Below, one piece after another: positions 18,214 to 28,298 of a stretch of 64,000 nucleotides of DNA. The notes beneath the pieces are model-generated. The model saw only the letters and a list, made by a program, of their open reading frames with translations. It did not search any database and was not told the origin of the DNA. The position numbers were made by a program, and so were the translations under genes. The stretch is from positions 682,001 through 746,000 of the forward strand of contig CAWEQO010000002.1 of assembly GCA_963811225.1 (NCBI GenBank), written 5' to 3'. This DNA is from CAWEQO01 sp963811225 (GTDB taxonomy: Bacteria > Chloroflexota > Anaerolineae > Anaerolineales > Anaerolineaceae). Numbering within the stretch: position 1 is the stretch's first letter; each line of letters starts with the position of its first letter.

Positions 18214-18489
18214 AGATACCCGGACGGGCTTACCCTCTCATGGCGCTGCTGAAACTGCGAGCCACTTTTGCACTCTCGCTGACGATCGCAGGGTAATGGG
18301 CATCCTGTCGCTGGCCGGCTCGCTGTTTCTGACCGGCGTACATTCCCCTTAATGGATTCTCCCCATCTGCGATAGGGACTTCCCCTATTGGAGCCGGGTT
18401 CGGATCACCCTACACTTCTGTAGTAGAAGCAGTGGATTGCGGCAACTGCTCGGGCAGTGACGTTTTGACAGAAAGCGGGGTGGATATCA

Positions 18490-19500
18490 ATGGCTCAATC
18501 GAGAAAAGCAGAAGTTGTGGTGGTGACCGGGGCGTCGGCCGGGGTGGGACGCGCAACCGCCCGCCTGTTTGCCCAGCATGGCGCGCACTTGGGGCTGCTG
18601 GCGCGCGGCCAGGTAGGGCTGGACGGGGCCAGGGCCGATGTGGAACAGTTGGGCGGCAAGGCCCTGACAATCCAAACCGACGTATCGGACCCCGAACAGG
18701 TGGAAGCGGCCGCGTCGGCGGTGGAGGATCAGTTTGGGCCAATCGACATCTGGATCAATAACGCCATGGTGTCGGTGTTTTCACCCATCAAGGAGATGCA
18801 GCCGGAGGAGTACCGCCGGGTGACCGAGGTGACCTACCTGGGCCAGGTGTACGGGACACTGGCGGCGCTCAAGCGCATGCTGCCGCGCAACCGGGGCAAG
18901 ATCGTGCTGGTTGGGTCCGCCCTGGCCTATCGAGGCATCCCCCTCCAGTCGGCGTACTGCGGGGCCAAGCACGCCATCCAGGGCTTCTCCGACTCGCTGC
19001 AGGCCGAGCTGATCCACGATCACAGTAAAGTGGACGTAACGATGGTGCAGATGCCCGCGATGAACACCCCGCAGTTCGATTGGGTCAAGACCCGCCTGCC
19101 GCGCAAGCCCCAGCCGGTGCCGCCGATCTATGACCCTGAGGTGGCCGCAGAAGCCATTTACTACGCCGCCCACCATCACCGCCGTGAGATATTCGTAGGC
19201 TGGATGACCAACCTTGTGATTTGGGGCAATAAGTTTTTCCCTGGCTTTGGCGACCACTATCTGGGCAGGAGCGGATACAAGTCGCAGCAGTACGATGGCC
19301 TGGTCAGTCCAGACCGGGAGAACAACCTGTGGGAGCCGGTGCCGAAGGACTATGGGGCGCACGGCGACTTCGATAAGCGCTCGCACAAGAGCAGCACCCA
19401 GCTGTGGTTAACTACACACCCCCAGGCGCTGGCGATTGCCGGCGCGGCAGCGCTCAGCGCCGGAGCGGCGCTGTTCGCAGCGCTGCGAGGGAAGAAGTAG
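18490..19500 (+). CDS. SDR family oxidoreductase with C-terminal membrane segment
   Basis: A 336-residue short-chain dehydrogenase. The cofactor loop is VVVVTGASAGVGRATA, the NNA motif reads INNAMVS and the catalytic motif is YCGAK. After the SDR fold (about residue 250) there is an extension ending in a hydrophobic, Ala-rich helix (ALAIAGAAALSAGAALFAAL) before a basic KK tail, suggesting tail-anchoring to the membrane. The gene lies alone, with nothing recognisable in the 276 bases before it except an AT-poor stretch. Substrate unknown; lipid or glycan oxidation fits the anchor (inference). Confidence 0.85.
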   Translation: MAQSRKAEVVVVTGASAGVGRATARLFAQHGAHLGLLARGQVGLDGARADVEQLGGKALTIQTDVSDPEQVEAAASAVEDQFGPIDIWINNAMVSVFSPIKEMQPEEYRRVTEVTYLGQVYGTLAALKRMLPRNRGKIVLVGSALAYRGIPLQSAYCGAKHAIQGFSDSLQAELIHDHSKVDVTMVQMPAMNTPQFDWVKTRLPRKPQPVPPIYDPEVAAEAIYYAAHHHRREIFVGWMTNLVIWGNKFFPGFGDHYLGRSGYKSQQYDGLVSPDRENNLWEPVPKDYGAHGDFDKRSHKSSTQLWLTTHPQALAIAGAAALSAGAALFAALRGKK

Positions 19501-19928
19501 CTGGATTCAGGCGTTTTTCCACTCTAATTTAATCAGTCCACAAATACCCCACAATAGAGGTGGTCACTTTGACGCGGATGGCTTACCTCAATTTCCCGTC
19601 GGATTATTCCCTAATCGAGTTTCCACCCCAATTTCTTAAAAAGTACTTGCAAAAGCGAGAAAGATCACGTATTATTAACACACGTATTAAGGTAAACTTA
19701 ATCTTTTAGGTAACAAAGTTTCCGTTAGGGTGGAAAACGACTTGCCCGACCTGTGTACAGGAACGCCGTCCTATTCGTTATATCACGTCCTGATCTCAGG
19801 GGAGCTCGCGCGCGGACAGATATAGCAGCTTCTGGGCGTGTTGCTTTTAAGGAGGTGAAACGAGCGCAATTCCTAATCCGTTAATCAAATGGTTCCGTTG
19901 GTTAAAAACATCATTCGAGAGGATAAAC
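19501..19928 (+). promoter_or_regulatory. promoter and long leader of the M6 protease gene
   Basis: This 428-base gap has no convincing gene. A promoter fits at TTGCAA (19647-19652) and TATTAT (19670-19675) with 17-base spacing, giving a leader of about 245 bases. Near the end is AAGGAG followed directly by a GTG that opens a nine-codon frame ending at TAA (about 19856-19885), a possible leader peptide. No known riboswitch was recognised. Confidence 0.5.
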
Positions 19929-22236
19929 ATGAAACGTACGTTCTTTGCGGCACTATCTATTTTGAGCCTATTGGCTGTATTTATGTCTGCGTCGTTTGTC
20001 AGCGCAGCGCCTCCTGCCCCAGAAGATGTCATCAACTTGGGCGCCAACACCGATAACCCCAGCCATCCGCTGGGAGACCAGCAAGCGATCTTGCGTGAAA
20101 AAGGCTTTGAAGCCAAAGTGGCCGGTAAAACCAGTGGTCCGGTGGCGGAAGTGGCGAAGGGCCAGTTTGTCGAGTTAGCCCGCCAGGGTGAGGATTCAAT
20201 TTTCACCGTCATAGCCGATTTCGGCCCGGCCGACCATCCAGCGCAGTTCCTGAAATCCGGCATCCCCGGCCCAGTCGCATAACGAGATTCCGGAGCCAGA
20301 CCGCAGTGTGGACAACTCCACGATCTGGTCTCCGGATTTCAATCAAAGTTATTATCAGGATTTGCTGTTCTCGGAAGCGCCGGGGGCAGTATCCATGCGC
20401 AACTTCTACATCGCCGAGTCGTCCAACCGCTATACGGTCAACGGCGACGTGACCGATTGGGTGCAGGTGCCTTATAACGCCGCCGCTTACGGCAGAAACT
20501 ACTGCGGCGGCATCGTTTGCGCTCAGACCTGGGTTTTCGTCAACCATTCGATCGATGCCTGGTACAACTCCCAAGTTTCGGCTGGGAAAACCCCTGCCGA
20601 AATTAACGAATACCTGGCCCAGTTCGACGTTTGGGACCGCTACGATATGGATGGCGACGGCAACTTCAATGAGCCCGATGGTTATATCGACCACTTCCAA
20701 TCCATTCATGCCGGTGAAGGCGAAGAGACCGGTGGCGGCGCCCAGGGCACCGATGCGATCTGGAGCCACCGTTGGTATGCCTACTACAGCGCCAATGGTC
20801 CGGACGGCGTTGGCCCGAGCAGCTACGGCGGCGTGAAGATTGGCGGCAGCAACTTCTGGGTCGGCGACTACACGGTTGAGCCTGAAAACGGCGGCGTGGG
20901 CGTGTTCACGCACGAGTTCGGCCACGACCTGGGCCTGCCCGACCTGTACGATACTTCCGGCAACACCGGCGGCGCCGAAAATTCGACCGCCTTCTGGACT
21001 CTGTACTCCAGCGGCTCTTACGGCAGCACCGGCAAACCGGAAGACGGCATCGGTTCCAAGCCGATCCCGATGAGCGCCTATGAGAAGATCTATCTGGATT
21101 GGTCAAACTACACGGTTATGAGTTACGGCGCCAAGGCTTCACTCAAGCTCGGCCCGGCTTCTACGAATACAAAACAGGCGCAGCAGTTGGTACTCCTGCT
21201 GCCCGACAAGCAAGTCGACTTCCCGGTCGGCGACCCTTATTCCGGCGATAACTTCTATTTCTCCGGCTCGGGCAATGACCTCGACAACAGCATGACGCGT
21301 GACGTGACCTTGCCGGCCGGCGCAGTTTCCCTGTCGGCGAAAGTCAAATATGATATTGAGCTGGACTGGGACTACGCCTACCTGACCGTGAACGGCACAC
21401 CGGTGGCTACCAACCTGTCCACTGACACCAATCCTAACGGCCAGAACTTTGGCGAAGGCATTACAGGGGATTCCGGCGGTGCATGGGTGGACCTGACGGC
21501 CGATCTGTCGGCTTACGCGGGCCAGACCGTGACGGTCGGCTTCCGCTACTGGACGGATGGCGCGGTTGCCAACCCCGGCCTCTTTGCGGATGACATTGCG
21601 ATTACCGGTCAGCCGCTGGATGACGCCGAGACCGACCCGGGTTGGGCCTACAACGGTTTCATCCGCACGGGCAGCGTTGTGTCTCAGTCCTTCTCCAATG
21701 CCTACTTCGCCGAATACCGCAATTACCGCGGCTACGATGATGGCCTACGCACCGGCCCCTATAACTTCGGCTTCCTGAACGATCCCACCCTGGGCAACTG
21801 GGTGGAGCACTTCCCATACCAGGACGGCCTGCTGGTCTGGTACTATGACACCTCGTTCGCTGATAACAACGTAGGCGACAACTGCGCCAGCGGGCGCTGC
21901 GGCGGCCTGTTCTTGCCGGTCGACGCGCACCCCGACCTGCTGCTCCGTCCTGGTGACGGGATGGTTTGGCGACCGCGCATCCAGTCTTACGACTCAACCT
22001 TTGGGCTGGACAAAACCGACAAAATCTGCCTGCATTTGAACAGCATCGAGCAGTGCTATGGCGGCCTGAAAGCCAACCCGAAGTTCGATGATAACCAGAG
22101 CTACTGGGTTGCGCCGGATGCTTCGATCAACAACTACGGTTGGGCCAGCGTGCCCGTACCGCACACCGGCACGACGATCCGTGTGGTGAGCGTGTCTGCA
22201 CAGGGTAACTTTATGCAGGTGCAAGTCAACAAGTAA
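19929..22236 (+). pseudogene. secreted M6/immune-inhibitor-A-type metalloprotease, frameshifted
   Basis: Residues 1-26 form a clear signal peptide (MKRTFFAALSILSLLAVFMS ending VSA). The propeptide-like segment runs to about 20270, where the frame hits a stop; the next frame (+1) resumes with NEIPEPDRSVDN, a conserved M6 stretch, and continues to 22236. One extra base near CCCAGTCGCATAA restores the family sequence. The zinc site HEFGHDLGLPDLYD is intact, followed by VGDNCASGRC-like Cys pairs and a C-terminal beta-sandwich. Such enzymes are secreted to digest proteins outside the cell. Either a pseudogene or a sequence error. Confidence 0.8.
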
Positions 22237-22288
22237 AGACAGCCGGCCTGATGGAATGAATGAAGGCTGACGAAGAACAGGTAAGACA

Positions 22289-22322
22289 TGTGGGGATTGC
22301 GAGCGAGCTCGCAATCCCCACA
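22289..22322 (+). terminator. terminator hairpin after the M6 protease
   Basis: Perfect 16-bp arms, TGTGGGGATTGCGAGC (22289-22304) and its complement (22307-22322), with a 2-base loop, 50 bases past the protease stop, followed by AAATTTTCT. The rest of the 300-base gap up to 22539 is AT-rich around 22390-22440 and probably contains the promoter of the PTS operon, but no box pair is convincing. Confidence 0.7.
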
Positions 22323-22538
22323 AATTTTCTCCCAACCCTCTTGCGCAACGCCACTGCCGTCGTCGCTGCAAATAAAATACCTTTTTACCAGCTTCAGGAT
22401 TATATAGTATAGTTTTGTAGTCGTAATCTCACCGAAAGATATGGTTAATCGGCGTGCATAACCGCCAGATTCCCCTACAATAGAGTCAGATAAGAGAGCC
22501 TTATTCCCCGGATATAGATTGTCCTTTTGGAAAGGCCC

Positions 22539-24089
22539 ATGGTTACGACACTTACCACCCGCCAGCGCGATATTCTGCATATTATTTTGGAAGCCGAGAA
22601 GCCTGTTAGTTCGATTGAACTGGCAGGGCAGCTCAACCTCACCCCGCGGCAGGTGACTTACAGCCTCAAGGGTGTCAAGAACTGGCTGAACCGGAACCAT
22701 CATGAATTGAAAACTGTATCTGGGGCGGGATTTTTTATCGAGATTGAGCCCGAACAGGCGCGCCAGTTATCTCGGACGATCCACCTTCATATGGGAATGC
22801 AGATTGTCCTGTCTGTCAGCCAGCGCCAGCAATTGCTGGCGCTTTTTATTCTGCTCCAGGGCGAACCGATCATTCTGTCGCAGTTAGCCCAGATCGCCAA
22901 CGTATCTCGGGTGACCGTGACCAAAGACTTGAATGAGATCGAAGCCTGGCTGCGGGTGAGGATGCTGACCCTGGTACGCAAGCCGCACTTCGGCATTCAG
23001 GTCTCCGGAGAGGAGCGGCTGATCCACCAGGCCCTGGCTGAAGTGCTGTGGGGTGAGACGCCCTTCAGCAGCGATCAGATCGTGCGGATCACGCACGCGA
23101 ACGGGTTAGTTTTCACGCTGGAAGGGGACGCACGTTCGCTGCCGCTTGTGGAATACGCCCAGCAGCTTCTGGCCCAACTGAACTTGCGCCGGACGATCGG
23201 TTTGGTGGCGAAGGCGGAAGAGCAGCTGAGTGGGCGCTTCACGGATGATTCCGTTCTGTTCCTGGCGCTGTCCTTCTCGATCACAGCCCGGCGAGTGCAG
23301 GCAGGCCATCACTTCGAAATCGATGAGGCCAAGCTGCAGTGGCTGCAATCGCTGCCGGTCTGGCCGGTGGCGGGATTCGTCACACGCCGTTTGAGCCGCG
23401 ACACCAACGCTGCCTGGCAGCTTGCGGATATCGCCTGGATTGCAATGCACATGATGGCAGCCCCTCGTAACGAGGTGCTGCCGGGTGAGATCGAGCAGTA
23501 CGAGGACTTCGACGGTCTGACCGAGCGGCTGTTGGAGACCATCAGCCGGGCGTTCGACATCGACAAGCTCAAACATGACCGCACCCTGCAAAACGGCCTG
23601 CTGACCTGCATCGTTCCGGCTTACTACCGCCAGCGCTTCCAGCTCTGGTTCCCGGTTTCGCTGATGATCACCCATTCACTCGAAACCTTTGCGGATGAAA
23701 TCTCGGCCGCCAAAGAGGTGGCGGTTACGGTGCTGAACCAAACCGGCGTCGAGCTGCCTTACCACGAAATCGACAGTCTGGTCGTCTTGCTGCGAGCGGC
23801 GGTCATCCGCAACCGCACCTACCGCTTCGACCGCATCATTGTGGTGTGCCCCAGCGGCATGGCCACGGCGCAGCTGCTCATCGCACGCCTGAACGCGCGT
23901 TTTCCATATCTCAACCGGCTGGAGGTCATATCGCTGCGCGACCTGACCCCTTCGCTGATCAACTCCTCAGATCTTATACTTACAACAGTACCGCTGCCGC
24001 GCCATCTGGCCGACAACCCAAAGGTGCTGCTCGTTCACCCCTTATTGATGCCCGTCGACATCGAAGCCATCACGCAGTTTCTACGGTAA
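22539..24089 (+). CDS. PRD-domain transcriptional activator/antiterminator (MtlR/BglG type)
   Basis: A 516-residue PTS-controlled regulator. The ATG at 22539 with a GGAAAGG site is preferred over a TTG at 22527. Two N-terminal HTH modules are visible (SSIELAGQLNLTPRQVTYSL and LSQLAQIANVSRVTVTKDL), then two PTS-regulation domains between about residues 170 and 400, and a C-terminal EIIB-like domain with a putative phospho-Cys in IIVVCPSGMATAQLL. Phosphorylation by EI/HPr and EIIB/IIA normally switches such activators on or off. It heads the hexitol operon and almost certainly controls it. No EIIA-like domain is seen at its end. Confidence 0.85.
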   Translation: MVTTLTTRQRDILHIILEAEKPVSSIELAGQLNLTPRQVTYSLKGVKNWLNRNHHELKTVSGAGFFIEIEPEQARQLSRTIHLHMGMQIVLSVSQRQQLLALFILLQGEPIILSQLAQIANVSRVTVTKDLNEIEAWLRVRMLTLVRKPHFGIQVSGEERLIHQALAEVLWGETPFSSDQIVRITHANGLVFTLEGDARSLPLVEYAQQLLAQLNLRRTIGLVAKAEEQLSGRFTDDSVLFLALSFSITARRVQAGHHFEIDEAKLQWLQSLPVWPVAGFVTRRLSRDTNAAWQLADIAWIAMHMMAAPRNEVLPGEIEQYEDFDGLTERLLETISRAFDIDKLKHDRTLQNGLLTCIVPAYYRQRFQLWFPVSLMITHSLETFADEISAAKEVAVTVLNQTGVELPYHEIDSLVVLLRAAVIRNRTYRFDRIIVVCPSGMATAQLLIARLNARFPYLNRLEVISLRDLTPSLINSSDLILTTVPLPRHLADNPKVLLVHPLLMPVDIEAITQFLR

Positions 24090-24193
24090 GCCAATTAAAA
24101 TCTGGGTTTTACGGGAGCCTGACTGAGTCTCCCGCTTGTTAAACTGGCCTTAATACGGCTACCTGTTCAAATCTATGTAGAAGGAGAGGTAAA

Positions 24194-25270
24194 ATGCGCG
24201 AAAGACTGCAACAACTGGGTGGTTTTCTGGCCGGCATGGTCATCCCCAACATCGGCGCTTTCATCGCCTGGGGTTTGATTACGGCCCTGTTCATTCCGAC
24301 AGGCTGGATCCCGAGCGAAAAGTTTGCCACGCTTGTCGGCCCAATGATCAACTATCTGCTCCCGCTGCTGATCGGCTACACCGGCGGCAAGATGATCTAC
24401 GGCGTGCGCGGCGGCGTGGTCGGTGCAACGGCGACAATGGGCGTGGTTGTCGGCGCGGGAATCCCGATGTTCCTCGGAGGCATGCTCATGGGCCCACTCG
24501 GCGGCTACTTGATCAAGAAGTTTGACGAAGTCATCGAAGAGCATATTCCGATCGGTTTCGAGATGTTGATCAACAACTTCTCGTCCGGCATCCTGGCGGT
24601 CATCCTGGTCTTGTTGGGCATCGTGGTGGTCAGCCCGGTTGTGACGGCCTTCAGCAATGCGGCCGGCACCCTGGTCGATGCAATGATCCGCGCCCGCCTG
24701 CTTCCCCTGGCGGCCATCATCATCGAACCTGCCAAGATCCTATTCCTCAACAACGCCCTCAACCACGGCGTGCTGGCCCCGTTGGGTGTCGCAGCGTCCG
24801 AGCAGAGCGGCCGTGCGGTCCACTTCCTGCTGGAGACCAACCCTGGTCCCGGCTTGGGCTTGCTGATCGCCTTCTTTGTGGCCGGTAAGGGCATGTTGAA
24901 AGAGTCCGCTCCCGGCGCGATGATCATCCACTTCCTGGGTGGCATCCATGAGATTTATTTCCCCTACGTGCTAGCGCATCCGATCATGATCCTGGCGATG
25001 ATCGCCGGCGGCTTGTGCGCCGACTTCTGGTTCGTGATCTCCGGCGCGGGCCTGGTAGCAACGCCTTCGCCCGGCTCGATCATCGCCTACCTGGCGGTCA
25101 TCCCGCCCGGTCAGCACTTCCAGGTGCTTACGGGCGTCTTGATCGGCACAGTGGCCTCCTTCCTGGTGGGCTCGGTCATCCTGCGGGTGAACCCGGTCGC
25201 GGCGGAAGAAGAAGAGGGAGAAGCTGTGACGGGTGGCGTCCCCGCAGTTCCTGGCCTGGGTGCCGATTAA
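24194..25270 (+). CDS. PTS mannitol-type EIIC permease
   Basis: A 358-residue membrane permease of the mannitol (MtlA) class. The start LQQLGGFLAGMVIPNIGAFI, the loop TGGKMIYGVRGGVVGATATMG, and the sugar-site segment HFLGGIHEIYFPYVLAHP with the conserved GIHE motif are diagnostic. Unlike E. coli MtlA it lacks fused IIB and IIA; these follow as separate genes. It imports and helps phosphorylate a hexitol. A short hairpin (CGGGAG...CTCCCG, 24112-24134) lies just upstream, with an AAGGAGAGG ribosome site. Confidence 0.93.
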   Translation: MRERLQQLGGFLAGMVIPNIGAFIAWGLITALFIPTGWIPSEKFATLVGPMINYLLPLLIGYTGGKMIYGVRGGVVGATATMGVVVGAGIPMFLGGMLMGPLGGYLIKKFDEVIEEHIPIGFEMLINNFSSGILAVILVLLGIVVVSPVVTAFSNAAGTLVDAMIRARLLPLAAIIIEPAKILFLNNALNHGVLAPLGVAASEQSGRAVHFLLETNPGPGLGLLIAFFVAGKGMLKESAPGAMIIHFLGGIHEIYFPYVLAHPIMILAMIAGGLCADFWFVISGAGLVATPSPGSIIAYLAVIPPGQHFQVLTGVLIGTVASFLVGSVILRVNPVAAEEEEGEAVTGGVPAVPGLGAD

Positions 25271-25288
25271 CTCCCCGAAATCTGTCGA

Positions 25289-25336
25289 GGGCAGGTGCGG
25301 TTTACGGCATGCCGTGAGATCAGCCCGCACCTGCCC
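25289..25336 (+). other. intra-operon hairpin between EIIC and EIIB genes
   Basis: Arms GGGCAGGTGCGG (25289-25300) and CCGCACCTGCCC (25325-25336) pair perfectly around a 24-base loop that itself contains the palindrome ACGGCATGCCGT. No T-tract follows, so it may stabilise the upstream EIIC message or moderate read-through. Confidence 0.6.
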
Positions 25337-25367
25337 GAGAGGCCTGACATAGAAAGGAAAACGAACG

Positions 25368-25697
25368 ATGGCGAATTCTGTATCTGCCGATAAAATTCAA
25401 ACCATTATCTTCGCTTGCGAAGCCGGCATGGGCTCCAGCCTGATGGGTGTCAACTCGCTGAAGAAAAAACTCAAGGCGGCCAAGATCTCTGACGTGAAGG
25501 TCGTCCACAAACCCGCCCGGGAGATCCCGGCGGATGCGGTGTTGATCGTAGTTCATAAGGGACTGGCCAAAACCGCCCAGTCGAAAGCGCCCAATGCGGT
25601 CGTCCTGGCTTTCAACCACTTCTTGAACGATCCGGTCTTCGACAATTTGGTCAAGGCGCTGGTGGACAAATCCGAGATCGCCGGTACGGCGGTATAA
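25368..25697 (+). CDS. PTS mannitol-type EIIB
   Basis: A 109-residue cytoplasmic EIIB. The phosphorylated cysteine is Cys17 in IIFACEAGMGSSLMG, matching the CxxGxGSS P-loop of the mannitol IIB domain. It takes phosphate from EIIA and passes it to the sugar bound by EIIC. AAAGGAAAA precedes the ATG. Separate IIB genes are common in Gram-positives and Chloroflexota. Confidence 0.9.
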   Translation: MANSVSADKIQTIIFACEAGMGSSLMGVNSLKKKLKAAKISDVKVVHKPAREIPADAVLIVVHKGLAKTAQSKAPNAVVLAFNHFLNDPVFDNLVKALVDKSEIAGTAV

Positions 25698-25715
25698 AAG
25701 GGCGGTAAAGAAACG

Positions 25716-26144
25716 ATGACTATCTTATCGAAAGATCGAATCTCTCTTCAAGCAAGGGCGGTCGACAAAGCGGACGCCATTCGCATGGCGGGCGATCTGC
25801 TGGTAAAATCCGGCTGCGTGCTCGGCCCGTATATCGATGGAATGCTGGCCCGCGAGCTCACGATGTCCACCAGCCTGGGGAACGGCGTTGCCATCCCTCA
25901 CGGCGTGTACGAAAATCGGGAGCACATTCTCCAGACCGGAATTTCCGTCTTGCAGCTGTTAGACGGTGTGGAGTGGGAAGACGGTGAGACGGTGTACCTG
26001 GTGATCGGCATCGCCGCAGTGGGCGACGAGCACGTTGGCGTGCTGGCGAACCTGGCCGAGGTGATCGATGATGAAGACAACCTGGCCGAGCTGCTGAAAA
26101 CGAGCGACCCGGACGTGATTGTGAAGTACCTGAACGAAAATTAG
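25716..26144 (+). CDS. PTS fructose/mannitol-type EIIA
   Basis: A 142-residue EIIA of the PTS_EIIA_2 family. The phospho-acceptor is His62 in GNGVAIPHGVYENREHI, and the strand VYLVIGIAAVGDEHVGVLANLA is typical. It receives phosphate from the HPr part of the next gene product. It starts 18 bases after EIIB and is followed within 70 bases by the HPr-EI gene. Confidence 0.92.
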   Translation: MTILSKDRISLQARAVDKADAIRMAGDLLVKSGCVLGPYIDGMLARELTMSTSLGNGVAIPHGVYENREHILQTGISVLQLLDGVEWEDGETVYLVIGIAAVGDEHVGVLANLAEVIDDEDNLAELLKTSDPDVIVKYLNEN

Positions 26145-26211
26145 TTTTCTGTTGGTCTATCCGAATCTTGCCGGGGCGCTTTGCGCCTGGGTGCAAAGGA
26201 GGCTGCCTGCA

Positions 26212-28257
26212 ATGAAAGAAATCGAGCTGATCATCGAGAATGAAACCGGCCTGCACGCTCGACCTGCGAAGGTGCTGGTCAATCTTGCCAAGAAATTCAA
26301 GTCGAGCATTTCTGTATTTCACGGCGAGAAAAAGGCCAACGCCAAGAGCATGGTCTCTGTGCTGACCCTGGGGGCAAACCACGGCAGCCGCATCCGGGTG
26401 CAAGTGCACGGCGAAGACGAAGAGCAAGCGTTCGCAGAGATCGTCGCGGGCATCCGCTCCGGACTGGGGGATGAGCCGCATGCGGCTGCTGCAGCTGCGG
26501 CCACAGCGCCAACCCAGGCAGTCCTCGAACGGGCTGCAGAACGCCCGCGGCCTGGAGTGGACGGAGGGCTGAGCGGCATCCCGGCGTCGCCGGGCATTGC
26601 CGTAGGCCCTGTATTTCACTATCGCCTGGCGGATCCCGGCCAGGACGCGGATGCGCTGACCGCTGTCGCCAGGATGGGGCTGAAAGAGGCGCTCGACTGC
26701 GCCCGCGAGCAGTTGGTGGCTTTGGGCAGACAGATGAAGGAGCGCAAGATGGCCGCTGAGGCGGCGATTTTTGAGGCGCATGTGGAATTGATGGACGACC
26801 CCGAGCTGGCCGAGGCGGTGCAGGGGCGGGTGGATGGCGGCGAGGGCCTCCCGGCGGCCTGGAAAGCGGCCGTAGAGCAGCAGGCAGCCGCCATCGCAGC
26901 GCTGCCCGACCCGATCCTATCGGCCAGGGCGGACGATATGCTTGACGTGGGGCGGCGGGTGCTGCGCTTGCTGCTGGGTTTGAGCGAGCAGGGCGTGACG
27001 ATGCCCAATCATCCGGTGGTGGTCGTGGCGCGTGAGCTGGCTCCATCGGACACTGCCGCCTTCGACCCGGTGCGTGTGCTGGGCTTTGGCATCGTCGAGG
27101 GTGGACCCACTTCACACATCGCCATCCTGGCGCGGGCGATGGGCCTGCCCGCGGTGGTCGGCGCGGACGAGGCCATCCTGAATCTGCCGGACGAGGTTGT
27201 GCTGATCTTGAACGGCAGCGACGGCAGCCTGACCCCCAACCCCAACCCAGAGCAGTTGGCGCAGGCCGAAGAGACGCAGCGCAAGTGGCTGGCGCAGCGC
27301 CAGTCGGCGCAGGCGCAGGCCGGGCTTCCCGCCACCACGCAAGACGGCCATCACATCGACGTGACTGCCAACGCCGGTTCAGCGGCGGATGCTCGCAAGG
27401 CGGTCGAGAAGGGCGCGGATGGGATTGGCTTGCTGCGCACCGAGTTCCTGTTCCTGGAGCGTACACTGGCGCCAAGCGAGGAAGAGCAGTATCAGGTGTA
27501 TCACGAGATCGCCGAGACCATGGGGGCGCGCCCGGTAATCGTGCGCACGCTGGACATCGGCGGCGACAAACCCCTTGCGTACATCCAACTCAAACCGGAG
27601 ATGAACCCCTTCCTGGGCGAGCGCGGCATCCGGCTGTGCCTGAACCGGCCCGAGCTGTTCCGGGCGCAGCTGCGCGCCATCCTGAAGGCCGCCCCGGATG
27701 GGAACTTGAAGATTATGTTCCCGATGGTCAGCGATATCAGCGAGCTGCGCCAGGCGCGCTCGATCGTCGAAGAGCTGCGGAAAGAGCTGGGAGCCCCGAC
27801 CGTGCAGATCGGCATTATGATCGAAGTGCCTTCGGCAGCGTTGATGGCGGATATCTTCGCCCCCGAGGTCGACTTTTTCTCCATTGGCACCAACGATCTG
27901 ACCCAATATACCCTGGCAATCGACCGGGCTCACCCGGCCCTTGCGACCCGTCACGACGGGCTGCACCCATCGGTGCTGCGCCTGATCGCGCAGACCATCC
28001 ATGCGGCCCACCAACACGGCAAGCGCGCAGACCTGTGCGGCGAGTTGGGCTCCGATCCGATAGCCGTCCCGATCCTGTTGGGCCTGGGCATGGACGAGCT
28101 GAGCGTGAGCATCCCGACGGTGCCGACCGTCAAGGCGCAGGTGCGTTCGCTGAACATGGCCGAGCTGCAGCCCCTGGCGCAGAAAGCCCTGTCCTGTTCG
28201 ACTGCGCAGGAAGTGCGAGCCCTGGTTACAAGTTACCTGGCGAAATCTGCCGGATAG
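26212..28257 (+). CDS. HPr-Enzyme I fusion (PTS general phosphotransferase)
   Basis: A 681-residue fusion. Residues 1-90 are HPr with the phospho-site His15 in NETGLHARPAK and a Ser-containing NAKSMVSVLTLG. After an Ala-rich linker, Enzyme I starts about residue 118 (SGIPASPGIAVGP); its active His302 is in EGGPTSHIAILARAMG, and the PEP-binding barrel ends with Cys609 in ADLCGELGSDP. It transfers phosphate from PEP to EIIA. The ATG at 26212 with AAAGGAGG is preferred over the upstream 26152. Placing the general proteins inside a sugar operon makes the pathway self-contained. Confidence 0.93.
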   Translation: MKEIELIIENETGLHARPAKVLVNLAKKFKSSISVFHGEKKANAKSMVSVLTLGANHGSRIRVQVHGEDEEQAFAEIVAGIRSGLGDEPHAAAAAAATAPTQAVLERAAERPRPGVDGGLSGIPASPGIAVGPVFHYRLADPGQDADALTAVARMGLKEALDCAREQLVALGRQMKERKMAAEAAIFEAHVELMDDPELAEAVQGRVDGGEGLPAAWKAAVEQQAAAIAALPDPILSARADDMLDVGRRVLRLLLGLSEQGVTMPNHPVVVVARELAPSDTAAFDPVRVLGFGIVEGGPTSHIAILARAMGLPAVVGADEAILNLPDEVVLILNGSDGSLTPNPNPEQLAQAEETQRKWLAQRQSAQAQAGLPATTQDGHHIDVTANAGSAADARKAVEKGADGIGLLRTEFLFLERTLAPSEEEQYQVYHEIAETMGARPVIVRTLDIGGDKPLAYIQLKPEMNPFLGERGIRLCLNRPELFRAQLRAILKAAPDGNLKIMFPMVSDISELRQARSIVEELRKELGAPTVQIGIMIEVPSAALMADIFAPEVDFFSIGTNDLTQYTLAIDRAHPALATRHDGLHPSVLRLIAQTIHAAHQHGKRADLCGELGSDPIAVPILLGLGMDELSVSIPTVPTVKAQVRSLNMAELQPLAQKALSCSTAQEVRALVTSYLAKSAG

Positions 28258-28298
28258 ATGGTGGGGGACAGGAATCCCCCGAATAAAGGAAGGGAAAA

